The notes: generated by a model from the letters alone, not told the origin. DNA of 64,000 nucleotides from Haberlea rhodopensis (GCA_907163345.1 CAJQUN010000437.1:1-64000), one strand, 5' to 3'; shown: positions 33,374 through 47,040, numbered from the stretch's first letter. Program-made: numbers and translations.

Positions 33374-35875
33374 ACATCATTGGAATAATTGCAAGAAGTA
33401 CAACGAAATGTCGGTGATGTTACCGGCATAGGCTTTGATATCAAAGACTGCACCAAAGATGAATCTGAACTGTTGCTGGTAAAGAACAAAATCAAACAAA
33501 TGACATTTGTTAAATCCAACACAGTATATAAGACTGAAGCACCTACAATTCAAACGGTAGTCTCTTTCGAGAATCAAGGTTTGAGAAAAGGGATTGGATA
33601 TGTTAACCAAGCCAAAGAAAAGGCACCAACAAGCTTTGCGTCTTTCAGACCAAATCTAAAGGTGCAAGATCTAAGGCAAGGAAGACAATACAATTACTAT
33701 AATTCAAAACCAGTTCAACGAAGATATAGACTACCCTATGAGAATCAAAGGTTTCCATATCGCACACATTATCACACACAACATCGAAACAGATCAGCTC
33801 ACAGCACACCAGACACACACAAGCCATTAAAGCTGATAAAGGTATGGGTTCCCAAAGGGCTAATCCGTTCTGGACCCAAGTAGGATTGGGTACCAACAAT
33901 AATTATGTTTGATGACAGGTACCGAAGAAACTTGCATCAGATTGGTACTTAGACAGTGGGTGTTCTCGTCACATGACTGGAAACATCGAACTGATGTCTG
34001 AAGTCACAGAATGTACTGGACCCAAGATCATCTTCGGAGATAACTCAAAGGGTAAGATCGTGGGCAAGGGTAAGATTGTCCATGGTAATGTTATTATCAA
34101 TGATGTGCTGTTAGTTGAAAATCTATGCTATAATCTGATTAGTATAAGTCAACTATGTGATAATGGTTATGCTGTAGAATTTCACAAACACACTTGCACT
34201 GTTAAATCGTCAGACGGTATGACCATGCTAGTAGGATACATATAAGATTAACTGTAACTTTGCTCAACCTGATAATCCTACTTGCTTCATCGCTAATAAT
34301 GATAATAAACACTGGCTATGGCATAAACGCTTGAATCATCTCAACTTTAAGACTATATCTAGCCTGTGTAAACATGATTTAGTTGTCGGTCTGCCCAAGA
34401 TCGAATTTGCTAAGGATAAGATCTGTGAAGCCTGCCAAATGGGCAAACAGATCGGATCATCCTTCAAAAACAAGAATGCCAAATCCTCCTCACGCTGCTT
34501 AGAACTATTGCATATGGACTTGTTTGGTCCTGTACCAATAACAAGTTTAGGGGGAATGTGGTACACTCTTGTTGTTATTGATGATTACTCACGTTTTACT
34601 TGGACTATAATTTTGAGCAGTAAAGATCAGACCGGTCCGAAATTGATCAAGCAGCTGAAACGCACTCAGAATGAGAAATCATCAAGCATAGACAGGATTC
34701 GAAGTGACAAAGGCACTGAGTTTTCAAATCATAATCTTGAATCCTTTCTAGAAGATCAAGGAATTAAGCATGAATTTTCAGCCGCCCGAACTCCCCAACA
34801 AAATGGAGTTGCAGAACGAAGGAACAGAACGCTTAAAGAGGCAGCAAGGACAATGCTTGCTGATTCTGGCATTTCGCAAAAGTTCTGGGCAGAAGCTGTA
34901 AATACTGCGTGCTACACTCAAAATCGGTCTATGATTAACAAGAAGTTGGATCTTACTCCATATGAAATATGGACTGGTAACAGACCGTCTATCTCTCACC
35001 TTCATATAATTGGTTGCAAATGCTTCGTTCACAATAATGGTAAGAATCATCTTACAGCATTTGAAGCTAAATCAGATAATGGGATATTCTTAGGATATTC
35101 ATCTAATAGCAAAGCTTTTCGCGTTTTCAATAATCGCACTTTAACTGTAGAAGAATCAGTTCATGTAGTTTTTGATGAATCTTTATGTATTGAGGGTAGC
35201 AAGGAATCAATTCAAAATCAGATGGAAAATATCCATCTGGAAGCTAACAGTGATGATGAGATTGTAGATAACAGGTCAAGAGCCAATCCACCGGAACCTG
35301 AAGTACCAGATAGACCGGATCATAGCAATGAAGCTCCTTCAGATCGAGCCGATCCGGATGTTCCTCACTCTAATGTTAAATCAAATGCTGATAACGCTGC
35401 TACTACTCATCCGTCTGGACCAGACAATCCGAAATCGAGTTATCGATGGACAAAGAGGCATCCACCTGATCTAGTAATTGGAAGTCCTTCTGCACCGATT
35501 AGAACTAGAGGACAGATGATGGATGAATTCACTCATGCTGCTTTCATATCAAATCTGGAACCTAAAAAGATTGATGAATCTTTGACTGATTTCAACTGGA
35601 TTAAAGCCATGCAAGAAGAGCAGAATCAATTTGAACAAAATCAAGTTTGGAGTCTAACCCCCAGGCCAAGTGATCTGCCTGTTATTGGAACCAGGTAGGT
35701 GTTCAGAAACAAGCTAGACGCAGATGGAGTTGTGGTTAGAAACAAAGCCAGACTGGTGGCCCAAGGATTCCGACAAGAAGAAGGAATTGACTTCGATGAA
35801 TCTTTTACACCAGTCGCCAGACTTGAAGCAATCCGAATATTTCTTGCTTATGCTGCTTTTAAAGACTTCAAGGTA
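33374..35875 (+). pseudogene. pol: copia-B1 pol (PR-INT, start of RT)
   Basis: Protease WYLDSGCSRHMTG (active D at 33952-33954). A small gap breaks the frame near 34240. A 455-codon open stretch (34331-35698) holds the integrase zinc region HKRLNHLNF...CEACQMGKQ, then the catalytic triad: D in MDLFGP (34517-34519), D in RSDKGTEF (34706-34708) and E in VAERRNRT (34814-34816). RT begins NQFEQNQVWSLTPRP, has a TAG at 35696-35698 in place of tryptophan, and stops at 35875 where unit 2 begins. The RT catalytic site and RNase H are absent. Confidence 0.85.
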
Positions 35876-36764
35876 CATCATTTCAAATCATTAATCAAAG
35901 CACTAAGGTAATAGATTTTTCTGTTTTTAAACATTTAATCTTGCAAAACAAGTAATTGAAAGAAACATTCCTAATCCCCAATTTAAAGAAACAATTTTGA
36001 AATATATAAATTGGTATATGTGATTTTTAAAGTTAATGTATGTAAATTGGTACAAAACCTTAGGGGAGTTGAATATAGTTTTCAAAATTAGCTGATATAT
36101 TTTTAAGTATTATTAATATTAGAGGAGGTATATGTAATTAACCATTTTTTTCCTCCCAAAATTGACTCTCGTTCAATTATGTTATTTAGTTGTGTAAATA
36201 GAATATACTTTTCTTATATGTATAGTATTCAAATTCAAATATGGTGTTTTAATTTGATTGAACTGTCCTATTTCAATGTTTTGAAATAAAGTGTGTTATA
36301 TTTTTAATAAATGTATTTTTGTCATTTCACAATTTTTTGTAGTTTTATGAAGGTAATTTTGTCAAAAACACATCTAGCCTCTAATAGCTTTTTGAGAGTG
36401 TCGGGTTCACAGAACCATATCAATATCAGATTTCACATTAACCAAACTTATTAATTATTTTATCTATGAAGTTGTTAAGTGCAGTGCTTTCAAAATCGGA
36501 TCGGATATGAAATCGATGCTCTTACTGGTTACAAATTCGATCGGTTCGACTGGTTTATTCAATCGGTGATGACGTCAGCATTATGTAATATCTATTTTAA
36601 GTTTTGTAAAATATATATATACTATGTATTTGCTATAGTTTCAAGTTGTTCACAATAAAAAAATATCATTACACCAACACAACATGTCAAACTTCAAACC
36701 AACATAACATGTCAAACTTAAAAAATTAGATAAAATCAAATGTCCAACATAAAAAAATAATAAT

Positions 36765-36769
36765 AAAAC
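36765..36769. repeat. Target-site duplication of copia-B, left copy
   Basis: aaaac, repeated at 48157-48161. The same bases precede the duplicated LTR at 30775. Confidence 0.75.
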
Positions 36770-37875
36770 TGTTAGTTCCGATTTTAAAGATGACAAAACA
36801 TATCAGACCGGATCGAGAGAAATCAGACTGACATGATCGATCGCTCAAAACAGATCAAGCTGATATGGTATATCGCAAAACTGAACGGATCGATGGAAAT
36901 CAGTCTGACCAGATCGAAGCTTCAGATCGATCTCAACTTCTATCAGATCAGAGCAGTCAAGGCTGAATAAGATTGATTCTTCAGTCCGAATCATTGACGA
37001 CTATTTATTGAAGCATTTAATGTTGCAATTAATGCTGAAAAAGACCAAGGACTGAAGATTACCATAAAATGTAAGAAGACAAAGAAGAACCTACCTGACA
37101 GTCGCAGAAAGCATGAACCAGAACGGCAAGTACCCTAAAGAAGAAGACTGCAGCTTACTCAGAGTTTAAGCAGAGTCAAGAGTTGCACATTAAGGGAAAT
37201 AATGTCGTTGGTACAGGCAACTATAAAAGGATGCAAAAGAAGAGCTCAAGATAGAGTCTGGTCAATCGAAAAACGCACAAGAAAGCAAACAGCACAAGCT
37301 TACAAGCTCAGACATTCTCGAGCTGAAAATCTTCATAAGCACAAGTATGTTGTAATATTTGATCATTTTAGGATCATTGTGTGCGTAGACTAAAGTCTAT
37401 CTTGTGCATTCTGTATTGAAATATAGAAGTGAAAAACAATTGCAACTGTCAGACAGAGTGTGTCTGAACAGATCGAGAGACTAGGAGTTTCAGTCTGGTA
37501 GTGAGGTAAATCTAGCTGAATCGGGTTAGTACAACAGGATTGTATAAATCAAAGTCTTCTAGTGGAATCCTTCCTTAATTGGAAAAAGGGGAGACGTAGA
37601 AGGATTACACCACCTTCGAACTTCCAGAAACATATTCTGTCTTTTATCATTCTACACTCGTTCTATTATTCAATCCATCAAGCCGTTCTTACTAATCAAA
37701 GAACAGACCGTTCTGCACTAAATATTCAGTGGTCTGTTCTGCGAAAGAGTTGATTAAGAAACAGATTTCTTTCAGTAATCCGAAAAAAATCACAAGGGAT
37801 TAATTTTTAATAGGAGTGTTGATTCGCACCCCCCCCCCCCCCCCCCCCCCTCAAAAATCCGGACCGATCCTAACA
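36770..37875 (+). repeat. copia-B2 5' LTR
   Basis: 1,106 bp, TGTTAG...CCTAACA. TATAAAA at 37222-37228, 22 C at 37829-37850. PBS follows at 37876. Confidence 0.9.
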
Positions 37876-37924
37876 AGTGGTATCAGAGCAAGTCGTCTTA
37901 ATCAGCACAAAGACACTTGAGCTG

Positions 37925-39264
37925 ATGGCAGCATTCAACAAAATTCCTATGTTCTCAAAAGAAGACTATGATGATTGGAGAATCATAATGCAAGCTCATC
38001 TGGCAGCACAGGATGACGATATGTGGTTCGTCATCACTGATGGACCAATGAAGATTCTGAAAGTCAATACAACAGTCTCCATTACTGGTGGTGAACCCCA
38101 AATGGTCGAGAAGGACATATCCCTCTGGACGAATGAAGAAAGAAAGAAAGCAAACCTCGACAACGTTGCCAAAGACATCTTGTTCAAGACATTGGACAAG
38201 AATATGTTCAGTAAAATCAAAATGTGCTCTACTGCCAAAGAAATTTGGGAGAAAATAGCACAGCTATGTGAAGGGAACGACCAGACCAAGGAAAACAAGT
38301 TGACTGTTGCTCTTCAAAGATTTGAGAGCATAAAAATGAAGATTGGAGAAACTCTAAATGAGTTCGATGAAAGAGTTACTGGTAACATCAATGAACTGAA
38401 TGGTCTGGGCAAGGAATACTCAAACAAAGAGATCGCTCTGAAAGTTATGAGAGCCCTGCCAAAAGAATGGGATGTTAAGACCATTGCAATGAGGGAGTCC
38501 AAAGATCTGAACAAAGTTGAACTTCATGATCTGTTCGCAGATCTTAAGGCATATGAGTTCGAACTGATCACCAGAGGTGAAGAGAGCCATTCATCTCTCA
38601 ACCAAACAAAGCGCTGGCAGCCATTCCAGACCAGATCGCCCTCACAACAGATCGATCTATCGAACAGATAAGTAATGATGCTATGTCATTATTTATCAAG
38701 AAATTTGGTAAATTTATGTCTAAAAATAAAAGAAATTGTAAACCCTCTCATCATTATAAATCAAGAAAGGACGATGCTGTTAATTATCAGGCTTGCTACA
38801 ATTGTGGTAAGACCGGACATTTCATTGCAGATTGCACCAGACCGAAGAAAGAAGAACGAAAAGAGAAGCATTGTGATGACAAGAAAAAGAAGCACTACAA
38901 AGATCGTAAAAGTCATCATGGGAAGTCCCAAAAGGTCCTAGTAGCAGAAGAAGGAAACAACAAGTGGGCTCAGACTGATTCAGATTCAGAAAGCTCCGAA
39001 TATTATTCCAGCGAAAGCGAAGAAGATATTCAATGTCTAATGGCAGACGAAGATATGAGTCAAACAGACGAGGTATTCGATCTTGACTCAAATGAATTTA
39101 CACGTGAAGAGCTCATGTCCGCACTGCAAGACATGGCTAATGATTATAGACTCTTAGCTGAATCATTTGAGAAAAATAAAGCTAAAGCCAATGATCAAAT
39201 GGATGAGCACATCAAACCAGCTGCTCTGAGCTGGGCGAGTGCAATAATCTACAGATCGAACTGA
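37925..39264 (+). pseudogene. gag: copia-B2 gag
   Basis: Open from ATG 37925 for about 220 codons through the capsid region, with the two tryptophans that are stops in B1 intact. A small indel near 38582 shifts the frame, and the zinc-knuckle half continues open at 38683-39264 with CYNCGKTGHFIADC. A further indel near 39217 ends it early. Near-identical to B1 apart from these changes. Confidence 0.85.
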
Positions 39265-41902
39265 ATAAGCTAAAAATCTCTTACGAAGAAAACAAGAGAA
39301 TTAGCACACAAAATGCTAAGCTTTCTCATATTTTCAAAACATGGACAAAATCCTGAACATCATTGGAATAATTGTAAGAAGTACAACGAAATGTCGGTGA
39401 TGTTACCGACATAGGCTTTGATATCAAAGACTGCACCAAAGATGAATCTGAACTGTTGCTGGTAAAGAACAAAATCAAACAAATGACATTTGTTAAATCC
39501 AGCACAGTATATGAGACTGAAGCACCTACAATTCAAACGGGAGTCTCTTTCGAGAATCAAGGTTTGAGAAAAGGGATTGGACATGTTAACCAAGCCAGAA
39601 CGAAGGAACAGAACGCTTAAAGAGGCAGCAAGGACAATGCTTGCTGATTCTGGCATTTCGCAAAAGTTCTAAGCAGAAGCTGTAAATACTGCGTGCTACA
39701 CTCAAAATCGGTCTATGATTAACAAGAAGTTGGATCTTACTCCATATGAAATATGGACTGGTAACAGACCGTCTATCTCTCACCTTCATATATTTGGTTG
39801 CAAATGCTTCGTTCACAATAATGGTAAGAATCATCTTACAGCATTTGAAGCTAAATCAGATAATGGGATATTCTTAGGATATTCATCTAATAGCAAAGCT
39901 TTTCGCGTTTTCAATAATCGCACTTTAACTGTAGAAGAATCTGTTCATGTAGTTTTGATGAATCTTTATGTATTGAGGGTAGCAATGAATCAATTCAAAA
40001 TCAGATGGAAAATATCCATCTCGAAGCTAACAGTGATGATGAGATTGTAGATAACAGGTCAAGAGCCAATCCACCGGAACCTGAAGTACCAGATAGACCG
40101 GATCATGGCAATGAAGCTCCTTCAGATCGAGCCGATCCGGATGTTCCTCACTCTAATGTTAAATCAGATGCTGATAACGCCGCTATCTACTCATCCGTCT
40201 GGACCAGACAATCCAGAATCGAGTTATCGATGGACAAAGAGGCATCCACCTGATCTAGTATTGGAAGTCCTTCTGCACCGATTAGAACTAGAGGACAGAT
40301 GATGGATGAATTCACTCATGCTACTTTCATATCAAATCTGGAACCTAAAAAGATTGATGAAGCTTTGACTGGTTTCAACTGGATTAAAGCCATGCAAGAA
40401 GAGCTTAATCAATTTGAACAAAATCAAGTTTGGAGTCTAACCCCCAGGCCAAGTGATCTGCCTGTTATTGGAACCAGATGGGTGTTCAGAAACAAGCTTG
40501 ATGCAGATGGAGTTGTGTTTAGAAACAAAGCCAGACTGGTGGCCCAAGAATTCCGACAAGAAGAAGGAATTGACTTCGATGAATCTTTTGCACCAGTCGC
40601 CAGACTTGAAGCAATCCGAATATTTCTTGCTTATGCTGCTTTTAAAGACTTCAAGGTATATCAAATGGACGTTAAGAGTGCCTTTCTTAATGGTAAGCTT
40701 CAGGAGGAAGTCTACATTGAGCAACCTCCTGGATTTCAGAACCACTCATTTCCAAATCATGTATATCTACTGAATAAAGCAGTATATGGTCTGAAACAAG
40801 CCCCAAGAGCCTGGTATGACACTCTGTCTCAATTTCTGCTGAACCATGATTTTCAGATCGGCTCAGTAGATAAAACTCTATTTAAATTTATTAAGGGGGA
40901 ACATACTTTGTTAGTTCAAATTTATGTTGACGATATCATTTTGGGTCAACTAACCCCAAATTATGCGAGAAATTCTCTAAGTTAATGCAGGGACAGTTTG
41001 AGATGAGTATGATGGGAGAACTTTCATTCTTTCTGGGTCTCCAAGTCAAACAGCTCAGCAATGACATTTTCATAAATCAAACCAAGTATACCAAAGAGCT
41101 TCTCAAGAGATTCGGAATGGAAAAGTGTTCAACTGCATCAACTCCAATGAGTCCTACAATCAAGTTAGATAAAGACAAAGTGGGAACAGCAGTTGAAGTA
41201 TCTATGTATCGAGGACTGATCGGATCGTTTTTGTATCTTACAGCGAGCCGGCCTGATATTATGTTCTCAGTCTGTATGTGCGCTAGATTTCAGTCAGAAC
41301 CAAAGCAATCACACTTTATTGCTGCTAAGCGTATTCTGAAATGCTTGAAAGGATCTTAGAACGTTGGTCTTTGGTATTCCAAAGATTCAAATTTCAGCTT
41401 AATCGGATATTCAGACGCTGACTATGCTGGTTGTAAGATTGATCGCAAAAGCACCAGTGGAACATGTCAATTCTTAGGTGAAAGATTGATCTCTTGGTTT
41501 AGCAAGAAGCAAACATCTATTGCCACATCTACAGCTGAAGCAGAATATCTTGCCGCTGGAAGCTGTTGCGCTCAAATGCTCTGGATTCAACACCAACTCA
41601 AAGACTATGGCATTCAAGCTGTTGAATCTCCGATATTTTGTGACAACACAAGTGCAATTGCTATAACGTATAATCCAGTTTTGCACTCTCGAACAAAGCA
41701 CATTGATATAAGACATCATTTTATTCGAGATCATGTTGGCAAAAAGGAAATTCGGATCGAGCATATTTCAACAGAACAGCAAGCATCAGATATATTCACC
41801 AAACCACTTCCTGAGGCTAAGTTTAATTATTTTCGTCAAATTCTTGGTTTAATAGACTTATCTTGGTGTTTTAGAAGTATCTTTCTTTTAGTTATTTTTT
41901 AA
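39265..41902 (+). pseudogene. pol: copia-B2 pol, integrase-deleted (RT-RH)
   Basis: Sequence jumps at about 39597 from the gag-protease linker to the integrase glutamate region (equivalent to 34814 in B1), removing protease, the integrase zinc region and both catalytic aspartates. TAA at 39670 lies in the integrase remnant. RT is open from 40299 to 40985 with MDVKSAFLNG, YGLKQAPRAW and the active site YVDD (40923-40934). A one-base shift near 40943 moves the frame for the RT C-terminal part (40985-41359). A TAG at 41357 precedes RNase H (YSDADYAGC, STAEAEYLA, KPLPEAKF). The stop used by copia-A after GLIDLS is a tryptophan codon here, so the frame runs on to 41902. Confidence 0.85.
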
Positions 41903-42443
41903 AAGATTGTATGTTGGCACAGATCGATAATACAATGATCAGAACGACACAGACCGGTCTGAACTTTCAGACCGATCTATGTCAAATCTGATGTTATCCC
42001 ATGATCTGTCTGGTCAACAAATCTTTAAATAAAATAATTTTTTAAAACAGCCCGGACTGATCGCAATTTTAACCGCCTTATCTCTCTTTCATCCTGACCG
42101 TTTATTTTGAATTATTTAATTATCAGTCTTCGAGATAAAGACACGTGTCTTCTCTCTCTTATTTAGCAGGCTGAACATTTCATTTTCATTCACTTTTTAC
42201 GAATTATCGCTGTCTGCTCTCTAACTCTCTCATCTTTTTCATACTCTTCGTATTTTTCCATTACACTCAAATGGCTACCATTACTCACAACTCTCTTTCT
42301 GTTGAGTTCCATGATTTCTACATGGCTGAAGATCCCGAAATGGTCTCTATATTTAAGTCCTTAGAATCTTCTGGTTTAAGGAATTTTATGGAATGTGGAA
42401 CGGTGGTTTACGAGTCGGAGATTCGAGAATTATTCGCCAATGC

Positions 42444-44528
42444 TGTGATATCCCCGAAATCATTAATTGCAATTTGGGCATTAATTATGTTTATGTGATA
42501 TTATGGTGATAATTAGATTATGTGTTGGGACTAATTATCTTGGTGAAATGCTTGTCACATGGTAGGCGTGACCCGGTAGAGCATTTCAGGGTGCATGTTA
42601 TACATGTTGGGAAATTGGGTGTTATAATGGTTTAAATGTGTTGGTTTGTAATTTTTGGTAAAGCATGATTTTAATGGTGATTTTGGTGCATTGTGGTAAA
42701 ATGCTTTTAAAATATCATGTTGGGGTATTTTATACATCATGCTTGTGTTTTGATACACATTTAAATCCCATAAGTTGGCAAGGGAGCCACTTGCACACAC
42801 CTTTACATCTCATCACTCATCTCTATCAGCTTTATGTCCCTACAACCCCCTCCATTCATCCAAAAGCTTCCATTTTTCGTTTCTGAAACAAGAGGGGAGG
42901 AGAAAGCTTTGAAAAAGGGGTCTTTTTGTGAGTTCTTGCTAAAAACTTAAAGCTCAAGTGGTAAGCTTTCATTATAGTGAAGTCTTGTTGAGTTTTGGTT
43001 GGGTTTGTAGCTTGTTTTTGGGGTTAAAAGGGTGGATCTTGGTCCAACATGTTGTTTATGTTTGGGGGATGTGTTTTAAGGTTGTTTTGTGGTTAAATGT
43101 TGAGCATGGTGGTTGTTATTGGTTGTATATGAGTTTAGGTGTTGTTGGAAGCTCATACTTGGAGGATTCTCGCTGGAACATGGCTGCTCGATCGATCGAA
43201 ATTAGGGTCCGATCGATCGAGCAGGGCAGAGCCTGCACAAGGCTTGAAACGAGCTCACCGATCGATCGGGAAAAAGTTCCGATCGATCGAAGTGTGAAAT
43301 TTCGATCGATCGAGATAAAATCTCGATCGATCGGTGGAGGCAGTACTTGGATGCCTATTTTTTCTTCACTTAGCGATCGATCGGGGCTTAGGGACCGATC
43401 GATCGCAAGGCATAAAAATGTGGGTTCTGGGATTTTGTTCTAAATGATGATGTTTTTGGTAATGGTTCATTTATTGGCTTCTAATATGGATTCATGTGAT
43501 TGTGTAGAACCATCCCAGGTAGCCACACATCAAAGGAGATAAAGTTCCACGATATCTCCACTTTTGGAACTAAGGTACGTAGTGAGACGTACGAGCATCG
43601 GACGGTAAGACGTATTTATTACGCTTTGATTGGTTATGCATTATGGTTGCATACATGGTCTTAATTATGCATTATGGTTGCATACATGATTGGATATGCA
43701 TTATGGTTGCATATATGGTTGGTTATGCATTATGGTTGCATACATGGTTGGATATGCATTACGGTTGCATATATATTGTGAGCCGAGATTATATTGCAGT
43801 GATGATAGAATACTTGCTGCCGTCATGTCGAAGCGATGATAGAATACTTGTCGCTGTCATATTTAGCGATGAAGAATATTTGCCGCAAATATGTCGAAGC
43901 GAAAGATAATGCCGCTGTCATATTGATGCGAGGGATATTATGCCGCTAATATGTCGAAGCGAGGGGTATTAATGCCGCTGTCATATAAACGCGAGGGGTA
44001 TTATTCCACTGATATAATAAGACTGGAAATTGGCCATTGATATACACGGAATGGATACATGTCATGACATGCATATTGGCATTATAATCCTTTGATTATT
44101 ATTGTGGTACATGGACAACCAAGGGAGCTTTTAAATGTGTTAAATACAGGAAGTGAATTGCATTTACGGTTTATGCATTGAATTATGATCATATTATTGT
44201 GAATATGATTTATATACATGCTCATGGTTTGGGGTTGTTCCTGTAGGTACTTTTGGGTGGACGGGCTAAGGCGGGTTGATGCAGTGAGCCAGTGAGGAGT
44301 GCTTTTGGCATAGCAGGCTTAATTATTTTGTATAGTCTCTACTCTAGGAGTAGTGTAAAGCTGTAGGATTAGCATTCATTGGTTGGGAATGTAACTAATC
44401 CCTTTTGGAACTTTATTTTGGCACTGTAATTTAATAGCAGGGCATCAACCCAACCTTTATACTCTGTTTATGCATGGAAATTTTTATTTACGCCTTTAAT
44501 CCGCACTTAAGGAACTAGGGTCCTTACA
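42444..44528 (+). mobile_element. gypsy solo LTR (gypsy-B family relative)
   Basis: 2,085 bp, TGTGATATCC...GGGTCCTTACA, bounded by aatgc at 42439-42443 and 44529-44533. No internal region, so it arose by LTR-LTR recombination (inference from structure). It contains eight CGATCGATCG cores at 43190-43410, five ~30-bp repeats around atgcattatggttgcat (43625-43785), and a CCGC/GCGA array (43790-44010). Confidence 0.9.
43189..43411. repeat. Eight CGATCGATCG palindromes
   Basis: The 10-bp core is exact eight times while the bases on either side differ (tc..aa, cc..ag, cc..gg and so on). Spacers are unrelated. Confidence 0.85.
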
Positions 44529-47040
44529 AATGCTGTATCACAGAAGTCGTTCATCTCTACCACCGTCAATGGCAAATCTTTTGAAATCTCTCCGTCGACG
44601 CTGGCAAAGACCTTTGGTCTTCCCAACTCCGGACTGACTGAGTTTGGCCAGATTCCTCAAGCTTCCCTCACGGATCTTCAAGGGAAGGTATCCATCTTTG
44701 GCCACCGCCTGCAGCCTTCATTCAAGAAGAAGGAAATGTTCTTTCATTTCCAGGTGTTATGCGAGATTTTTGGCAAGCCATTATTGGGCAAAGCCAGAAG
44801 CTATGATTGTGTTACTGCTGAGAAGTTCCGGGCCATGGCTGCTATTCACTCAGCCAGAAGATGAATTGGTCTACAATCTTATTTGGAGTTTTGCTTGAGA
44901 CAGTCATCGCCTCCAAACAGGCTGTCTGTTTTGCTGTTCCTTTGAGCAAACTACTGGAGACGCTGTACATCGAGCTGGGGAAGCCGTCTGCTCTAAGTCC
45001 GTTTAAAATTCTCAACTCCAAAGGATTGGCTCTCCTGAAGTCCAAGAGTGCTCCACCCACTCCTACCGATCTGGTGGCTGTCAAGATTGAGAAAGGAATA
45101 GAACAGACTGCTGCTCGAAGACCTCGAGTCAAGCGCAAATTAACCATTCAGACTGACTTCGAGGAAACTCAGTCTGCTCCTTCATCTCCAGCCAAGCCCC
45201 CTCCCAAAAAGCCAAGAACCCAGATCACCAAGCCAATCAAAACCCTACCTCTCAAAACCCTACCCATATTGCCTTCCACAAAAGCCACCCCTGCACCCCA
45301 CCCTTCAACCCAACCTTCAACAGCTTCAACCACTGTACCCAAAGTAACCATCAGAGTCCCCTCTGCCATCCCTGTGGTCAAAAGGATTGTTATAACTGAA
45401 TTGGGAGACTACACCCAATCAGGGATCAAATCCCCATCTTCCACCGGCAAGGGCAAGGCCATTTTCACTGAACCACTCTCCTCAAAACCCAAATCTGCCG
45501 CGCAAACAGCCATCGACATCGCTATGGAGGATTTGAAGAAAAGGTGAAGGCGCTCATTGTGGTATTTGATGAATATGTCGGTACAGAACGATCAACCACA
45601 TTGATATGTTCTTCGGCAAACTGAGACGCCTACAAAAGATGGAAGAAGAAGTCCTTAAGGGGACAGAGACAGGCGATGTTAGAATTGCTGTACAACGCAA
45701 AGATCTGTTTCAGGCCAACCAGAGATTCAGACTGGCAACTTTGCTCTTGGCCGCTAAGAAATCAAATTTCGATCCGAGCACTCCAACTGCCAAAGATGAT
45801 GGTGCTGTTATTGCTCAACTGGAAATGGATATCCATGCTCTTCACTTAGCTGTCCGCTTTCAATGACAGAAGCTCAGCATATCCACTCCAGTACCCATCC
45901 CGGATCATCCATCTGGGAGCAACACTCTGGCAGAACTTTTCATAGAGACTATTCCCTCTAGAGTAGCGGATCAGACAGCAGAACAGACAGCGGAGCAGAC
46001 AATGACTAATGCTCCGTCTGCTGCAGCAGATGAACCCTTGAATGTTTTGTTGGACTCCCCAACAACGTCTATTCCTCTGGGATCATCCGTCTCCCATGTT
46101 CAACTCAGTCCAACCGCCGCACCTACAACAGTTGTCTCGCCAGCTTTCGTCGATCCGGATCTGGTGGTCTCAACCGTTGTTGTAGCTTTACAGGTTGAGG
46201 AGCCTTCGAGACCTAGCACTCCTCCCGAACAATCTGCTGAAGATATGGCATTCATAGAAGAATTTTCTTCGGACTTGGTCACCTTGATCCGGTCCGAAAC
46301 ACGCCAAGCTACTTTATCTTCAATTATACCCATTGATGCAGAAGCTGATCACACCTTGTCGTCATCAGATCACTCTCCAAGCCAGTTATCTGATGCAGCT
46401 CCATCCTTGGAAAGGTCTCTTCAGCACCTCTCTGATAACTGTCTATCTCTCTCTCTCAACGAGTCATAGAGGTTCATCAAAGTCAGAGGACTACGTCTTT
46501 GGACTTTGATTCATTTAAAGAGAAGATGACAGCCAGTATTAGCAGCATTCAGCGAGGACTGAATGATCTGTTCTCTCAGCAAGCTACTTATAAAAACAGT
46601 CTGAGAAAAGAGCAGATCGAGCTGGCCACTGAAGTTAGAGTATCCGTCGCCAATTCCCTTCGCGCTCAAGACACTTGTCTTGACGCTATCAGCGCTCAGC
46701 TAGCACAGGTTGTCGATTTTCTTCAAGAGATTGCTGCTGACAAAAATGGGGAAAAGAGAAAAGACTTCAAGCCGCATCAGTCTCAGTCTTCAAGAAAGTA
46801 GCAGTTTCTTTGTTTAAGTCAGACTGGTCTGTATATAAGATTTTTGTGATCAATAAAAATCTAAGTTCTTAGTTAAGTCCTTGTCCATTTATTTTGAACT
46901 AAAACGACTTAATAAATCCGAACTATAACTTAACTATGTTCATTTATTTTGAACAAGAAGAAATAATCGATCCGCAAGTTACGCTTCAGAGTTCTTTAAA
47001 GACTGGATAAAAAGATTTAGAAGCTAGGTTTTGTCATCAT

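Larger units (their letters stand above)
29881..35875 (+). repeat. 6-kb tandem duplication, unit 1
   Basis: Starts catcatttcaaatcattaat and ends inside copia pol at TTCAAGGTA. Unit 2 starts at 35876 with the same catcatttcaaatc, an offset of 5,995 bp, and landmark positions such as the LTR starts 30775 and 36770 agree with that offset. Few substitutions separate the units. A two-base ta overlap at the join suggests end joining or template switching rather than homologous exchange (inference). Confidence 0.9.
30775..35875 (+). mobile_element. copia-B1, truncated duplicate of copia-B
   Basis: A 5' LTR, PBS, gag, protease, integrase and the beginning of RT, cut at the tandem duplication border. 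It preserves the integrase that B2 has lost. It has no 3' LTR of its own and cannot be a separate insertion, because its left flank and aaaac site duplicate those of B2. Confidence 0.85.
35876..40658 (+). repeat. 6-kb tandem duplication, unit 2 (with 1.2-kb deletion)
   Basis: Counterpart of 29881-35875. It is about 1.2 kb shorter because integrase and protease sequence equivalent to about 33612-34814 is missing at 39597. It continues at TTCAAGGTA into the rest of pol, so this unit keeps the original downstream context. Confidence 0.85.
42271..46801 (+). pseudogene. copia-B2 third ORF (env-like), split by solo LTR
   Basis: ATG at 42271 starts MATITHNSLSVEF, similar to the copia-A third ORF. 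The frame reaches 42443, is cut by the solo LTR, and resumes at 44534 after one aatgc duplication. Frameshifts lie near 44860 and 45535. Later blocks cover the proline/lysine-rich middle (45100-45450), a segment with TGA at 45864 at the position where copia-A has TGA too, the acidic part (46002-46469) and a coiled end (LNDLFSQQATYKNSLRKEQI) closing with TAG at 46799-46801. Function unknown; the env label rests on position within the Sirevirus lineage. Confidence 0.6.

Noticed and set aside
30775..35875. copia-B1 as an independent insertion
   Set aside because: Its left flank and aaaac site are a copy of those at 36765 and it has no 3' LTR, so tandem duplication explains it.
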